NCBI GenBank assembly: GCA_964521715.1
Contig: CAZFSS010000002.1
Span: 1-64,000, forward strand
Reading direction: 5' to 3'
Origin: DAOVRD01 sp964521715
GTDB taxonomy: Bacteria > Planctomycetota > Brocadiia > SM23-32
Length of the DNA: 64,000 bases
Of this stretch, positions 15,755 to 23,939 are shown in pieces. Position numbers and translations under genes: made by a program. The notes beneath the pieces are model-generated. The model saw nothing but the letters and a program-made list of their open reading frames with translations. It ran no database searches and was not told where the DNA came from. Each line of letters starts with the position of its first letter. Position 1 is the first letter of the stretch.

Positions 15755-17787
15755 GACGCGTTCTGACGACCTGCCCGTACTGCGGGACCGGCTGCGCGTT
15801 CTACCTGGTCGTCGGCGACGACGGCCGGCTCGCCGGCGTCGAGCCGAGCGCCGAACACCCCGTCAGCCGCGGGCAGCTCTGCGTGAAGGGCTGGAACGCC
15901 TTCCATTTCGTCCACCATCCCGACAGGCTGACCGAGCCGCTGATCCGCCGCAACGGCACGCTCGAGGCCGCGTCGTGGGAAGAGGCCCTGGACCTGGTGG
16001 TCAGGCGCATCAGGGACATCCAGAGGCGGGACGGCAACAACGCCGTCGCCTTCTTCTCCTCCGCCAAGACGACGAACGAAGAGAACTACCTCATGATGAA
16101 GCTGGCGCGCGCCGTCTTCCACACCAACAATGTGGACCATTGCGCCAGGCTCTGTCACGCCTCCACGGTCGTCGGGCTGGCCGCGACGTTCGGCTCCGGC
16201 GCCATGACGAACTCCATCGGCTGCGTCGAGCAGGCGGACGCGATACTCGTCACCGGCTCCAACACCACGGAGCAGCACCCCCTGATCGGCAGCCGCATCA
16301 TCCAGGCCGCGCGCAACGGGGCCCGCCTCATAGTGGCCGATAACCGCACGATACGCCTCGCCCGCTTCGCCGACATCCACATCCGCCAGCGCAACGGCAC
16401 GGACGTGGCCCTGCTGAACGGGATGATGAACGTCATCATCAGCGAGGGACTCCAGGACGAGGAGTTCATCAGGACGCGCACGGAGAACTACGAGGGGCTC
16501 AAGAAAGTCGTCGCCGCATACCCGCCCGAACGCGCCGCCGAGATCACGGGCGTCCCCGCCGGGCAGATCGCCGACGCGGCCCGCATGTTCGCCCGCGCCG
16601 GGCGGGCCATGATCGTCTACTCGATGGGCATCACACAGCATACGCACGGCGTGGACAACGTGAAGTCGTGTGCCAACCTGGCGATGCTTACCGGCAACCT
16701 CGGCCGGCCGGGGACGGGCGTCAACCCGCTGCGAGGACAGAACAACGTGCAGGGCGCCTGCGACATGGGCGCCCTGCCCGACGTCTACACCGGTTACCAG
16801 AAGGTCACGGACGACGATGTCCGGCGGAAGTTCGAGCAAACATGGGGCACGGAGCTGCCGGCCGATGTGGGCCTGGCCGTCACGACGGCCATCAACGCGG
16901 CCGCTGAGGGAAAGCTCAAGGGCCTGTACGTGATGGGCGAGAACCCCATGATGTCCGACCCGGACCAGGGCCACGTGCGCCGCGCCCTGGAGCGGCTGGA
17001 GTTCCTGGTGGTGCAGGACATCTTCCCGACGCCGACGAGCGAGTTCGCGGACGTGATCCTGCCGGCCGCGTCGTACGCGGAGAAGGACGGCACCTTCACC
17101 TCCACCGAGCGCCGAGTGCAGCGCGTCCGCAGGGCAGTCGAGCCGATAGGCCGGAGCCGCTCCGACTGGGAGATCCTGTGCGAGGTGGCGAGCCGCGCGG
17201 GCTACGACGGCATGCGGTATGACTCGCCCGCGCAGATCATGGGCGAGATCGCCGAAGTGACCCCCATCTACGGCGGCGTCTCGTATGACCGCATGGACCA
17301 GGCGGGCCTGCAATGGCCGTGTCCCGACGCAGGCCATCCCGGCACGCCGGTCCTGCATGCCGACCGGTTCACCCGCGGGTTGGGGATGTTCAGCCCGGCC
17401 GAGTTCCGGCCGCCCCACGAGGTCCCCGACGAGCGGTATCCCTTCGTGCTCTCGACCGGCCGCAACTACTTCCAATTCCACACCGGCACGATGACGCGCC
17501 GGTCCCAACTGCTGGAGCGCGAGGAGCCCGGGCCGTACGTGGAGATCAACACGGACGCCGCCCGGGAGCTGGGCATACGGAACAGGCAGTGGGTCCACGT
17601 CGGCACGCGCCGCGGCGAAGTGAAGGTCCGCGCCCGCCTCACGGACGTCGTCCCCCGCAACGTCCTGTTCATGGCCTTCCATTTCGAGGAAGGGGCGGCG
17701 AACGTCCTGACCAACAACGCCCTCGACCCCGAGGCCCTGATCCCGGAGTTCAAGGTCTGCGCCGCCAGGATAAGGAGCGCCGAATGA
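15751..17787 (+). CDS. fdhA: Formate dehydrogenase catalytic subunit (Mo/W-bis-MGD)
   Basis: A 678-residue molybdopterin oxidoreductase with the size of FdhF-type catalytic subunits. Cys8, 11, 15 and 44 (CPYCGTGC and GQLCVKGW) form the [4Fe-4S] site. The metal ligand position is Cys135 in DHCARLCHAS, where some enzymes have selenocysteine; here it is an ordinary TGT codon. The C-terminal third is the dinucleotide-binding beta barrel (FVLSTGRNYFQFHTGTMTRR). The GTG start overlaps the preceding stop. The operon also encodes cofactor assembly, FdhD and oxyanion uptake, which fits. Direction, formate oxidation or CO2 reduction, is not decided by sequence. Confidence 0.93.
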   Translation: MRRVLTTCPYCGTGCAFYLVVGDDGRLAGVEPSAEHPVSRGQLCVKGWNAFHFVHHPDRLTEPLIRRNGTLEAASWEEALDLVVRRIRDIQRRDGNNAVAFFSSAKTTNEENYLMMKLARAVFHTNNVDHCARLCHASTVVGLAATFGSGAMTNSIGCVEQADAILVTGSNTTEQHPLIGSRIIQAARNGARLIVADNRTIRLARFADIHIRQRNGTDVALLNGMMNVIISEGLQDEEFIRTRTENYEGLKKVVAAYPPERAAEITGVPAGQIADAARMFARAGRAMIVYSMGITQHTHGVDNVKSCANLAMLTGNLGRPGTGVNPLRGQNNVQGACDMGALPDVYTGYQKVTDDDVRRKFEQTWGTELPADVGLAVTTAINAAAEGKLKGLYVMGENPMMSDPDQGHVRRALERLEFLVVQDIFPTPTSEFADVILPAASYAEKDGTFTSTERRVQRVRRAVEPIGRSRSDWEILCEVASRAGYDGMRYDSPAQIMGEIAEVTPIYGGVSYDRMDQAGLQWPCPDAGHPGTPVLHADRFTRGLGMFSPAEFRPPHEVPDERYPFVLSTGRNYFQFHTGTMTRRSQLLEREEPGPYVEINTDAARELGIRNRQWVHVGTRRGEVKVRARLTDVVPRNVLFMAFHFEEGAANVLTNNALDPEALIPEFKVCAARIRSAE

Positions 17788-17844
17788 AGGCCCTGATCCC
17801 GGAGCTCAAGGTCTGCGCCGCCAGGATAAGGAGCGCCGAATGAA
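17733..17844 (+). repeat. 56-bp tandem duplication across a gene junction
   Basis: Copies 17733-17788 and 17789-17844 differ at one base (T17749 against C17805). An 8-base AGGCCCTG flanks each unit (starting 17732, 17788, 17844), which suggests replication slippage between short matches that already lay in fdhA and the following gene. Each copy carries the AAGGAG ribosome site and an ATGA stop-start overlap. Confidence 0.97.
17784..17843 (+). CDS. 19-codon ORF created by the duplication
   Basis: This frame starts in the ATGA that ends fdhA and stops in the ATGA that starts the beta subunit. It repeats the last residues of FdhA (for example KVCAARIRSAE) after a MKALIPEL start. It has the same ribosome site as the beta-subunit gene. 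It is most likely a by-product that keeps translational coupling intact. A coupling or leader role is possible, but no protein function is implied. Confidence 0.5.
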   Translation: MKALIPELKVCAARIRSAE

Positions 17845-18823
17845 GGCCCTGTCGTCGCAGGAGCTGGAGGCATCCCTCAGGTCGCTCGCGTCCGAGTATG
17901 ACGTGCGGGCGCCGGTCCTGCTGCACGACGGCACGCGCGGCCTGGGCCGGCTGGACGAGGGACGCCTTGCCCTCTGCGGCGGAGCACTGCCGATGCCGCC
18001 GACGGCCGTCTTCTTCCCGCAGATCCAGACGGAGTTGACCTACGAGAACGGCGTCATCCGGATGCAGGAGCCGCCGCACAGGCCTCTGTTTGTCGTCGGG
18101 TTCACAGCCCAGGATGTCGAGTGCCTCGGCTTCATCGACCGGTTCTTCGCGGCGGAGTACCGCGACGACATCTACTTCGACAGGCGGGACGATGCCGTGG
18201 TCATCGCCGTCTCCGGACGATGCGGCAAGAACGGCGAATTCCTCAAGATCGCCGGGGGCAACTGCGACATTGAGCTCGTCTGCGACGGGCAGGGGTTCCT
18301 CGTCGTTCCCTACAGCGAGACCGGACGCGGGCTCTGCGACCGGATCGAGGGCGGCCGGGACGCGCCTGGCTTCCTGACGGAGCTCCGGGCGGAGTCGGAC
18401 CGGCTCGACCGAACGGACGAGGAGCTGATCCAACGCGCCTCCCAGCTCCTTCAGGCGGACAAGGTGCCCGACGAGTTCTGGAGCGGAATCGCCGACCGCT
18501 GCATCGCCTGCACGGGCTGCACGATCGTCTGCCCTACGTGCACCTGCTTCGACGTCTTCGACTGGAGCTTCGGCGGCCGCGTCGAGCGATACCGCGTGTG
18601 GGATTCGTGCCAACTGGCCGGGTTCACTCGGGAGGCGAGCGGCCACACTCCGCTCGGCACCGAGGCGCTGCGCACGCGGCGCAGGATCCATCACAAGCTG
18701 GCCGCAGACCCCGCGCGATGGGGGCAGGTGTCCTGCTTCCTCTGCGGGCGATGCGATGACGTCTGCCCCACCGGGATCGGCATCAAGGCCGTCGCACGGG
18801 AAATGGTGGAGAGGTACGGATGA
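17840..18823 (+). CDS. Iron-sulfur electron-transfer subunit (sulfhydrogenase beta-like)
   Basis: A 327-residue subunit resembling sulfhydrogenase beta/AsrA proteins. The C-terminal third has two ferredoxin-type [4Fe-4S] clusters: CIACTGCTIVCP starting at Cys221 and CFLCGRCDDVCP starting at Cys299. The first 200 residues are the family-specific domain. It would link the FdhA iron-sulfur cluster to the flavin subunit encoded upstream of fdhA. The start overlaps a duplicated 19-codon frame (ATGA), and its own stop overlaps mobA (ATGA). The three subunits give a formate:NAD(P) oxidoreductase by analogy; a hydrogenase partner is not encoded nearby. Confidence 0.85.
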   Translation: MKALSSQELEASLRSLASEYDVRAPVLLHDGTRGLGRLDEGRLALCGGALPMPPTAVFFPQIQTELTYENGVIRMQEPPHRPLFVVGFTAQDVECLGFIDRFFAAEYRDDIYFDRRDDAVVIAVSGRCGKNGEFLKIAGGNCDIELVCDGQGFLVVPYSETGRGLCDRIEGGRDAPGFLTELRAESDRLDRTDEELIQRASQLLQADKVPDEFWSGIADRCIACTGCTIVCPTCTCFDVFDWSFGGRVERYRVWDSCQLAGFTREASGHTPLGTEALRTRRRIHHKLAADPARWGQVSCFLCGRCDDVCPTGIGIKAVAREMVERYG

Positions 18824-19455
18824 TGGATGCACGGAGCCACAAAGCGGCGCGCATCGCGGGCGCGATCCTGGCCGGAGGCTCGGCGGCCCGCTACGGCGGC
18901 CGGCCCAAGGGGCTGCTCCGCCTCGCCGACGGACGGACCGTCATCGAACGGGAGCTCGCGGAGATCCGCGCGGCCGGCGTGGAGAACGTCGTGATCGTGG
19001 CGAATGAGCCCGAGCTATACGGGACGCCCGGCGCAGCCGTTATTCCGGACCTGAGGCGCGGCATGGGCCCGCTCGCAGGGATCGAGGCCGCGCTCGCGTG
19101 GTCCCGGCGCCGCGCGGACGCCGTCCTGTTCCTCCCCTGCGACCTGCCGGGCATAACGGCAGCGGAGATCGCCGCGCTCGTCGGCGCGTTCGCGCACGGC
19201 TCCGAGCTTGCGGCGGTGGCCATGACGGAAGTTTCTTTTTGGCAGCCGTTATGCGCAGTCGTGCATAACGACGCCCTGCCCGCCGTCTCCCGCGCGCTCG
19301 ACGGAGGCCGGCGCACGGTGCGCCAGGTCTGGCAGGAGCTCGGAGCTGCGGAGGTCCGCTTCGACGATCCGGCCCCCTTCTTCAACGTGAACACCCCCGA
19401 TGACCTCGCGCGCTGGCTCGCCGGGGCGGAGCAGAAGACATGCCAGAGACGCTAG
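18820..19455 (+). CDS. mobA: Molybdenum cofactor guanylyltransferase
   Basis: A 211-residue nucleotidyltransferase that adds GMP to molybdopterin to form the MGD cofactor used by FdhA. The N-terminal AGAILAGGSAARYGGRPKG is the GTP-binding signature (LxGGxxxRxGxxK). FLPCDLPGI contains the metal-binding Asp, and FFNVNTPDDLARW is the usual C-terminal motif. It overlaps the preceding stop by ATGA and the following gene by 16 bases. Length is normal for MobA. Confidence 0.92.
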   Translation: MMDARSHKAARIAGAILAGGSAARYGGRPKGLLRLADGRTVIERELAEIRAAGVENVVIVANEPELYGTPGAAVIPDLRRGMGPLAGIEAALAWSRRRADAVLFLPCDLPGITAAEIAALVGAFAHGSELAAVAMTEVSFWQPLCAVVHNDALPAVSRALDGGRRTVRQVWQELGAAEVRFDDPAPFFNVNTPDDLARWLAGAEQKTCQRR

Positions 19456-19733
19456 GCGTCCCCGAAGAGATGCTGGAGGACGTGAGGGCCTTCGTGCGGG
19501 AGCGGAAGATCCCGCTCGAGGTGACGGCCGACGGCAATGCAACCGTCACCGTGGCGCAGTCCGCGGGACGCCGCGAGAGCGGTCGTGCCACACTGGAATC
19601 AGGCGGCTGGATCGCCTGCCCCATCGCCCTCGCAATGGCCGGGAGGCTCGGCATCGAGCCCCTGCAACTGGGGGTGTTGCTCGACTTCCTGGACGTGAAG
19701 GTGAGGGCCTGTAGCCTGGGGTGCTTCAAATGA
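19440..19733 (+). CDS. Small protein of unknown function in the cofactor operon
   Basis: A 97-residue protein that overlaps both neighbours, so it is very likely translated. The N-terminal half is acidic and variable. The second half reads like a conserved domain: CPIALAMAGRLGIEPLQLG, helix-turn-helix-like, then VKVRACSLGCF with a Cys-x-x-x-Cys pair near the C terminus. It lacks the Gly-Gly tail of MoaD, so it is not the missing molybdopterin synthase small subunit. Position between mobA and the MobB/ModE-like fusion suggests a role in metal or cofactor handling, but I do not recognise the family securely. Confidence 0.75.
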   Translation: MPETLGVPEEMLEDVRAFVRERKIPLEVTADGNATVTVAQSAGRRESGRATLESGGWIACPIALAMAGRLGIEPLQLGVLLDFLDVKVRACSLGCFK

Positions 19734-20557
19734 CGATGACGTGGGTCATCTGCGGGGCGGGCAAGGGCGTGGGCAAGACCCACCTGGCGCAGAGGCTCTG
19801 CGCCGTCCTCCCCTGCTCCGTCTACGCCAAGCAAGGGCACGGGAGGCGCGACGAGCGCAAGCCGGGCAATTACTTCACGAACGCGGTGGCGATGAAGGCA
19901 TTCCTCGACGAATGCGCCGGCCGCTGCGAACACGTCGTGGTGGAATCGAACGCCCTGGCCAGGCGCGGCCAGGGCGACGTGATCGTCTTCCTGGACGCCG
20001 CCCCCGCTCAGACCGACGTGCGCCCCGACGCCGCGAAGCTCCGGGACAGCGCCCACGTGAGGATAAGCACGTCAGCCACAAGGCGAGGGTGGCAGACGGC
20101 GCTCAGGCAAAAGCTCCGTGACCGACACCTGCACGAGGCGGTCTGCGACGCGTTCGCGGAGCAGCGGCGCTACCTGGCCGGCGGAGGCCTGGCCGTCCGC
20201 AGCAAGGTATGGTTCCTCCACAATGGCGAGCACGTCTTCGGGCTGGGATTGGCACGGCTGCTGGAAGGCATCGACCGCCACGGGACGCTGCGCGAGGCCA
20301 CGCGCATCGAGGGCATCTCGTACCGGCACGCCTGGGACGAGATAAGGGCGGCGGAGAAGCGGCTCGGAAAGCGCCTCATCCTGCGCCAGGCCGGCGGCGC
20401 CGGGGGCGGGCGCTCGGAGCTTTCGCCCGAGGGCCGGCGGCTCATGGAGCTGTTCCAGCGCATCAACGCCGAGGTGGCCGACTTCGCGGACGCTAGGTTC
20501 GCGCGCTACGCCGACGGAGAGGAGCATGAAGGTCACGGACCAGATGATCCCGCTTGA
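19730..20557 (+). CDS. MobB-like P-loop protein fused to ModE-type HTH
   Basis: A 275-residue two-domain protein. Residues 1-105 carry a Walker A loop (GAGKGVGKT, 9-17) and a short P-loop NTPase-like core, reminiscent of MobB. From about residue 155, a winged helix-turn-helix like the N-terminal domain of ModE follows (GIDRHGTLREATRIEGIS and then SYRHAWDEIRAAEKRLG). ModE's own molybdate-binding (TOBE) domains are absent. It overlaps the small gene by ATGA. It may sense nucleotide, cofactor or metal status and regulate the operon. The fusion is seen in the sequence; the function is inference. Confidence 0.75.
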   Translation: MTMTWVICGAGKGVGKTHLAQRLCAVLPCSVYAKQGHGRRDERKPGNYFTNAVAMKAFLDECAGRCEHVVVESNALARRGQGDVIVFLDAAPAQTDVRPDAAKLRDSAHVRISTSATRRGWQTALRQKLRDRHLHEAVCDAFAEQRRYLAGGGLAVRSKVWFLHNGEHVFGLGLARLLEGIDRHGTLREATRIEGISYRHAWDEIRAAEKRLGKRLILRQAGGAGGGRSELSPEGRRLMELFQRINAEVADFADARFARYADGEEHEGHGPDDPA

Positions 20558-21734
20558 GGACGCGCTGCGCATCGTGGACGGCACGCTCGCCGGCGTTCGA
20601 GCGGAGGGCGAGAAGGTGCCGGTCCGGCGCGCCCTCGGCCGCGTGCTGTTGAGCGACCAGTCCTCGCGGCTCGACCTGCCGCCCTTCGACAAGTCCGCCA
20701 TGGACGGCTACGCGGTGCTCGAGGGCGACGAACGCGACGAGTACCGATTGCTGGAGACGGTGCCCGCCGGGCAGACGGCCACGCAGCGACTCCTGCCCGG
20801 CGCCACCGTGAAAGTGATGACGGGCGCCCCCGTGCCCGAGGGGGCGGGACGCGTCATCATCGTGGAGAACGCGGAAGAACGCGGGGACAGGCTGCTGGTG
20901 CATAAGCACAGCTCGGCGGCCAACATCTGCTGGAAGGGCGAGGACGTCCGCCGCGGGGACGTTATCCTCCGCGCGGGCACGGTGCTGGACCCCGTCGACG
21001 CCGCCAACCTGATCGCCTGCGGCGTGACGGACGTGGAGGCGGCCCGCCGCGTCCGGCTGGCCGTCATCTCGACCGGAGACGAGATCGTGGACTCGCCCGA
21101 GCTCCTGCGGCCCGGCCGGATCATGAACGCTAACGGGCCCTTGCTGGCCGGCCTGGCCGCGCAGTTCGGCCTCGAAGTGACCGACGAGCAGTCCCTGCCG
21201 GACGACCGCGAAGCGATCGCCCGGGGGCTGCAACAAGCCCTCGGAACCGCCGACGTAGCGGTCCTGTCCGGCGGCGTCTCGGTCGGGGAGTTCGACTTCG
21301 TGACGCCGGCGCTGGCCGACGCGGGCCTGACGGTCCACTTCACGCGCGTGGCCGTCAAGCCGGGCAAACCGATGACGTACGCCTCGCGCGGCGGCAAGCT
21401 CGTCTTCGCCCTGCCGGGCAACCCCGTTTCGGTCTACCTGACGTTCCATCTGTTCGTGCTGCGGGCGGCGGCGCGGATGATGGGGCTCGAACCGCCGCTC
21501 CGGGAGGTCGGCGCGCGCCTGGGGCGGGACTTCAGCCGCCGCAACACGGAACGAGTCGAGTACGTGCCCGCCCGGCTGGTCGGCGCCAGGGTCGAGCCGA
21601 TCGAGTACCACGGCTCGGCGCACCTGACGGCCCTGACCGAAGCCGACGGGTTCCTCATAGTGCCGGTCGGCGTCGGCTCCATGGTGGCCGGCGAGCCGGT
21701 CGCGTTCGCGCCGCGCGTGAGAGGATGGCGATGA
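20526..21734 (+). CDS. moeA: Molybdopterin molybdotransferase
   Basis: A 402-residue MoeA that inserts molybdate (or tungstate) into adenylated molybdopterin. Characteristic stretches are FDKSAMDGYAVL near residue 58, MTGAPVPEGA, STGDEIV with the LRPGRIMNANG segment, SGGVSVGEFDF, and LPGNPVSVYLTF. Length is typical. It starts inside the preceding gene with a GGAG ribosome site and overlaps moaA by ATGA. Members in archaea and anaerobes often serve tungsten; the adjacent WtpABC-type transporter leaves both metals open. Confidence 0.94.
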   Translation: MKVTDQMIPLEDALRIVDGTLAGVRAEGEKVPVRRALGRVLLSDQSSRLDLPPFDKSAMDGYAVLEGDERDEYRLLETVPAGQTATQRLLPGATVKVMTGAPVPEGAGRVIIVENAEERGDRLLVHKHSSAANICWKGEDVRRGDVILRAGTVLDPVDAANLIACGVTDVEAARRVRLAVISTGDEIVDSPELLRPGRIMNANGPLLAGLAAQFGLEVTDEQSLPDDREAIARGLQQALGTADVAVLSGGVSVGEFDFVTPALADAGLTVHFTRVAVKPGKPMTYASRGGKLVFALPGNPVSVYLTFHLFVLRAAARMMGLEPPLREVGARLGRDFSRRNTERVEYVPARLVGARVEPIEYHGSAHLTALTEADGFLIVPVGVGSMVAGEPVAFAPRVRGWR

Positions 21735-22531
21735 AGGACCGCTACGGGCGCACGATCGACTACCTGAGGGTATCGGTGACGGACAGGTGCAACCTGCGCT
21801 GCCAGTACTGCATGCCGGCCGACGGGGTGCCGCTTCTGCCCCGCCGGGAGATTCTGAAGTTCGAGGAGATCGTCGAAGTCGTGCGCGTGGCCGTCGAGCT
21901 GGGTGTGACGAAGGTCCGTCTGACGGGCGGCGAGCCCCTCGTGCGGCGCGGCGTCGTCGGGCTCGTCCGCATGCTGGCCGAGATCGACGGCATCCTCGAC
22001 CTGGCGATGACCACGAACGGGATCCTGCTTGCCGAGCACGCGGACGCCCTCGCGGAAGCCGGGCTGCAGCGCGTGAACGTGAGCCTGGACGCCGTCCGGC
22101 CGGAGCGCTACGCCGAGATAACGCGTGGAGGGGACGTGCGCTGCGTCTTCGCCGGCACAGAGGCGGCCCGCCGGGCCGGCCTCGCGCCCATCAAGCTGAA
22201 TTGCGTGGTGAGGGACTCCTCGTCGGAGCCGGACGCGCTTGAGGTGGCCCGTTACGCGCGCGAGAGCGGCCTGCAGGCGCGCTTCATCCACTTGATGGAC
22301 CCGGAGGCGGGCACGTTCTCCGTCGTCGAAGGCGGAAGCGGAGGCGACTGCCCCCGCTGCAACCGCCTGCGGCTTTCCAGCACGGGCCTCGTGAAGCCGT
22401 GCCTGCTGTCGGATCTTGCCTTCAGCGTCCGCGAGATGGGCGCGGAAGCCGCCCTTCAACGCGCCGTGCTGGAGAAACCGGCCGCGGGCGGCCCGTGCGC
22501 GCGCAATTGGATACGCGCAGTGGGAGGGTAG
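21731..22531 (+). CDS. moaA: Compact GTP 3',8-cyclase (radical SAM)
   Basis: A 266-residue MoaA, about 60 residues shorter than the usual 320-340. The radical SAM cluster (Cys20, 24, 27) and the second cluster (Cys207, 210, 224; CPRCNRLRLSSTG) are both intact, as is the C-terminal Gly-Gly needed for activity. The missing part lies between RFIHLMD and the second cluster, where other MoaA proteins have a longer linker. The frame is continuous and motifs on both sides agree, so this is a true short form rather than a frameshift. The start overlaps moeA by ATGA. Confidence 0.88.
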   Translation: MKDRYGRTIDYLRVSVTDRCNLRCQYCMPADGVPLLPRREILKFEEIVEVVRVAVELGVTKVRLTGGEPLVRRGVVGLVRMLAEIDGILDLAMTTNGILLAEHADALAEAGLQRVNVSLDAVRPERYAEITRGGDVRCVFAGTEAARRAGLAPIKLNCVVRDSSSEPDALEVARYARESGLQARFIHLMDPEAGTFSVVEGGSGGDCPRCNRLRLSSTGLVKPCLLSDLAFSVREMGAEAALQRAVLEKPAAGGPCARNWIRAVGG

Positions 22532-22536
22532 CAACC

Positions 22537-22992
22537 ATGGATGGGCTCTCGCACGTCGATGACGCCGGCCGGGCCAGGATGGTGGACGTCGGCGCCAAGC
22601 CGGTCCAGCGGCGAACGGCCAGGGCCGCCGGGATCATCAGAGTGGGGCCGGAGACGCTCCGGCTCATCGCCGAGAACCGGCTGAAGAAAGGGGACGTGCT
22701 GGCCGTCGCTCAGGTGGCCGGCATCCAGGCCGCCAAGCAGACGGCCGCCCTCATCCCTCTCTGCCATCCCCTCGGCCTCGACAGCGTGGACGTGCACCTC
22801 CGGCTGCTTGACGACGGCGTCGAGGCCGAGAGCGAGGTGCGCTGCACCGCGCGCACGGGCGCCGAGATGGAGGCCCTGACCGCCGTCAGCATCGCGCTCC
22901 TGACCGTCTATGACATGTGCAAGGCCGTCGACAAGGACATGAAGATCGGGGACATACAGCTCGTGGAGAAGCACAAGGGCGATGTCGAATAA
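22537..22992 (+). CDS. moaC: Cyclic pyranopterin monophosphate synthase
   Basis: A 151-residue MoaC that acts after MoaA to make cyclic pyranopterin monophosphate. Family landmarks are MVDVGAKPVQRRTA near residue 15, AGIQAAKQTAALIPLCHPL with catalytic residues, and LTAVSIALLTVYDMCKAVDKDM near the C terminus, with the conserved catalytic Lys-Asp region. Start chosen at 22537, after GGGAGGG; upstream in-frame codons belong to the moaA overlap. It overlaps the MOSC-Mog fusion by 11 bases. Confidence 0.95.
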   Translation: MDGLSHVDDAGRARMVDVGAKPVQRRTARAAGIIRVGPETLRLIAENRLKKGDVLAVAQVAGIQAAKQTAALIPLCHPLGLDSVDVHLRLLDDGVEAESEVRCTARTGAEMEALTAVSIALLTVYDMCKAVDKDMKIGDIQLVEKHKGDVE

Positions 22993-23917
22993 GGGCGAGG
23001 TCGTCTCAGTCAACACCTCGACGCAGAGAGGCACGCCGAAGGTCCGCGTCGACGAGATCGTGCTGGACGGACGGGGCGTCGTCGGCGACGCCCACGCCGG
23101 GCCGTGGCACCGGCAGGTCAGCCTGCTCAGCCAGCAGAGCATTGACGCTTTCGGCGAGCGCACGGGGCGAGCCGTCGCGCCGGGCGAGTTCGCCGAGAAC
23201 CTCACGGTGCGGGGGCTCGACCTGAGCGCCGCCGCGCCGATGGACCGCTTCCGCGTCGGCGCAGCCGAGCTGGAAGTGACCCAGATCGGCAAGGAGTGCC
23301 ACGGCAAAGAGTGCGCCATCTACCGCGAGGTGGGCCAGTGCGCCATGCCGCGCGAGGGCCTCTTCTGCCGCGTCGTGCGGGGCGGAACGGTGAGGCCGGG
23401 CGACGTGATCGAGCACGTGCGGCGCCCCCTGCGGTTCCACATCATCACGCTCAGCGACCGGGCATCCTCGGGAGACTACGCCGACCGCAGCGGACCCCGA
23501 ATCAGGCAGCTCCTGGACGAGTTCCTGGCGGGCACGCGCTGGCATGCCGAGATCCAGACAACCGTGCTGCCCGACGACGCGGAGGATCTTCGCAGGGCGT
23601 TGACGGACGCGCGCGATTCGGGCGTCGACGTCGTCTTCACCACGGGCGGCACGGGCGTCGGCCCGCGCGACGTCACGCCGGAGACGGTGGCCGGCGTCTG
23701 CGACAGGATGATCCCCGGGATCATGGAGGCGATACGCGTCAAGTTCGGCGCGCGCAATCCGCGGGCGCTGCTCAGCCGGAGCGTCGCAGGCGTTGCGGGC
23801 GCGACGGTCATGTACGCCCTGCCGGGCAGCGTCCGCGCTGTCGAAGAGTACATGGGCGAGATACTGGCCACCATGGAGCACCTGATCCTGACCATGCACG
23901 GACTGGACGTGCACTGA
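22982..23917 (+). CDS. MOSC domain fused to MogA/MoaB-like domain
   Basis: A 311-residue fusion. Residues 1-147 are a MOSC domain, a fold that handles sulfur at molybdenum cofactor, with cysteines in KECHGKECAIY and EGLFCRVV. Residues 150-311 match MogA/MoaB, which adenylate molybdopterin (ITLSDRASSGDYADRSG and FTTGGTGVGPRDVTPE). The second part supplies the adenylation step required before MoeA. Such fusions occur in Mo-dependent anaerobes. It overlaps moaC and is followed after 22 bases by fdhD. Confidence 0.9.
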   Translation: MSNKGEVVSVNTSTQRGTPKVRVDEIVLDGRGVVGDAHAGPWHRQVSLLSQQSIDAFGERTGRAVAPGEFAENLTVRGLDLSAAAPMDRFRVGAAELEVTQIGKECHGKECAIYREVGQCAMPREGLFCRVVRGGTVRPGDVIEHVRRPLRFHIITLSDRASSGDYADRSGPRIRQLLDEFLAGTRWHAEIQTTVLPDDAEDLRRALTDARDSGVDVVFTTGGTGVGPRDVTPETVAGVCDRMIPGIMEAIRVKFGARNPRALLSRSVAGVAGATVMYALPGSVRAVEEYMGEILATMEHLILTMHGLDVH

Positions 23918-23939
23918 CTGCGTTCCGAGGGGCGCGCAC

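Noticed and set aside
16153..16155. Selenocysteine in formate dehydrogenase
   Set aside because: The active-site codon is TGT (Cys135), not TGA.
21731..22531. Frameshift or deletion error in moaA
   Set aside because: One frame carries the N-terminal cluster, the C-terminal cluster and the Gly-Gly tail; no second frame contains the missing part.
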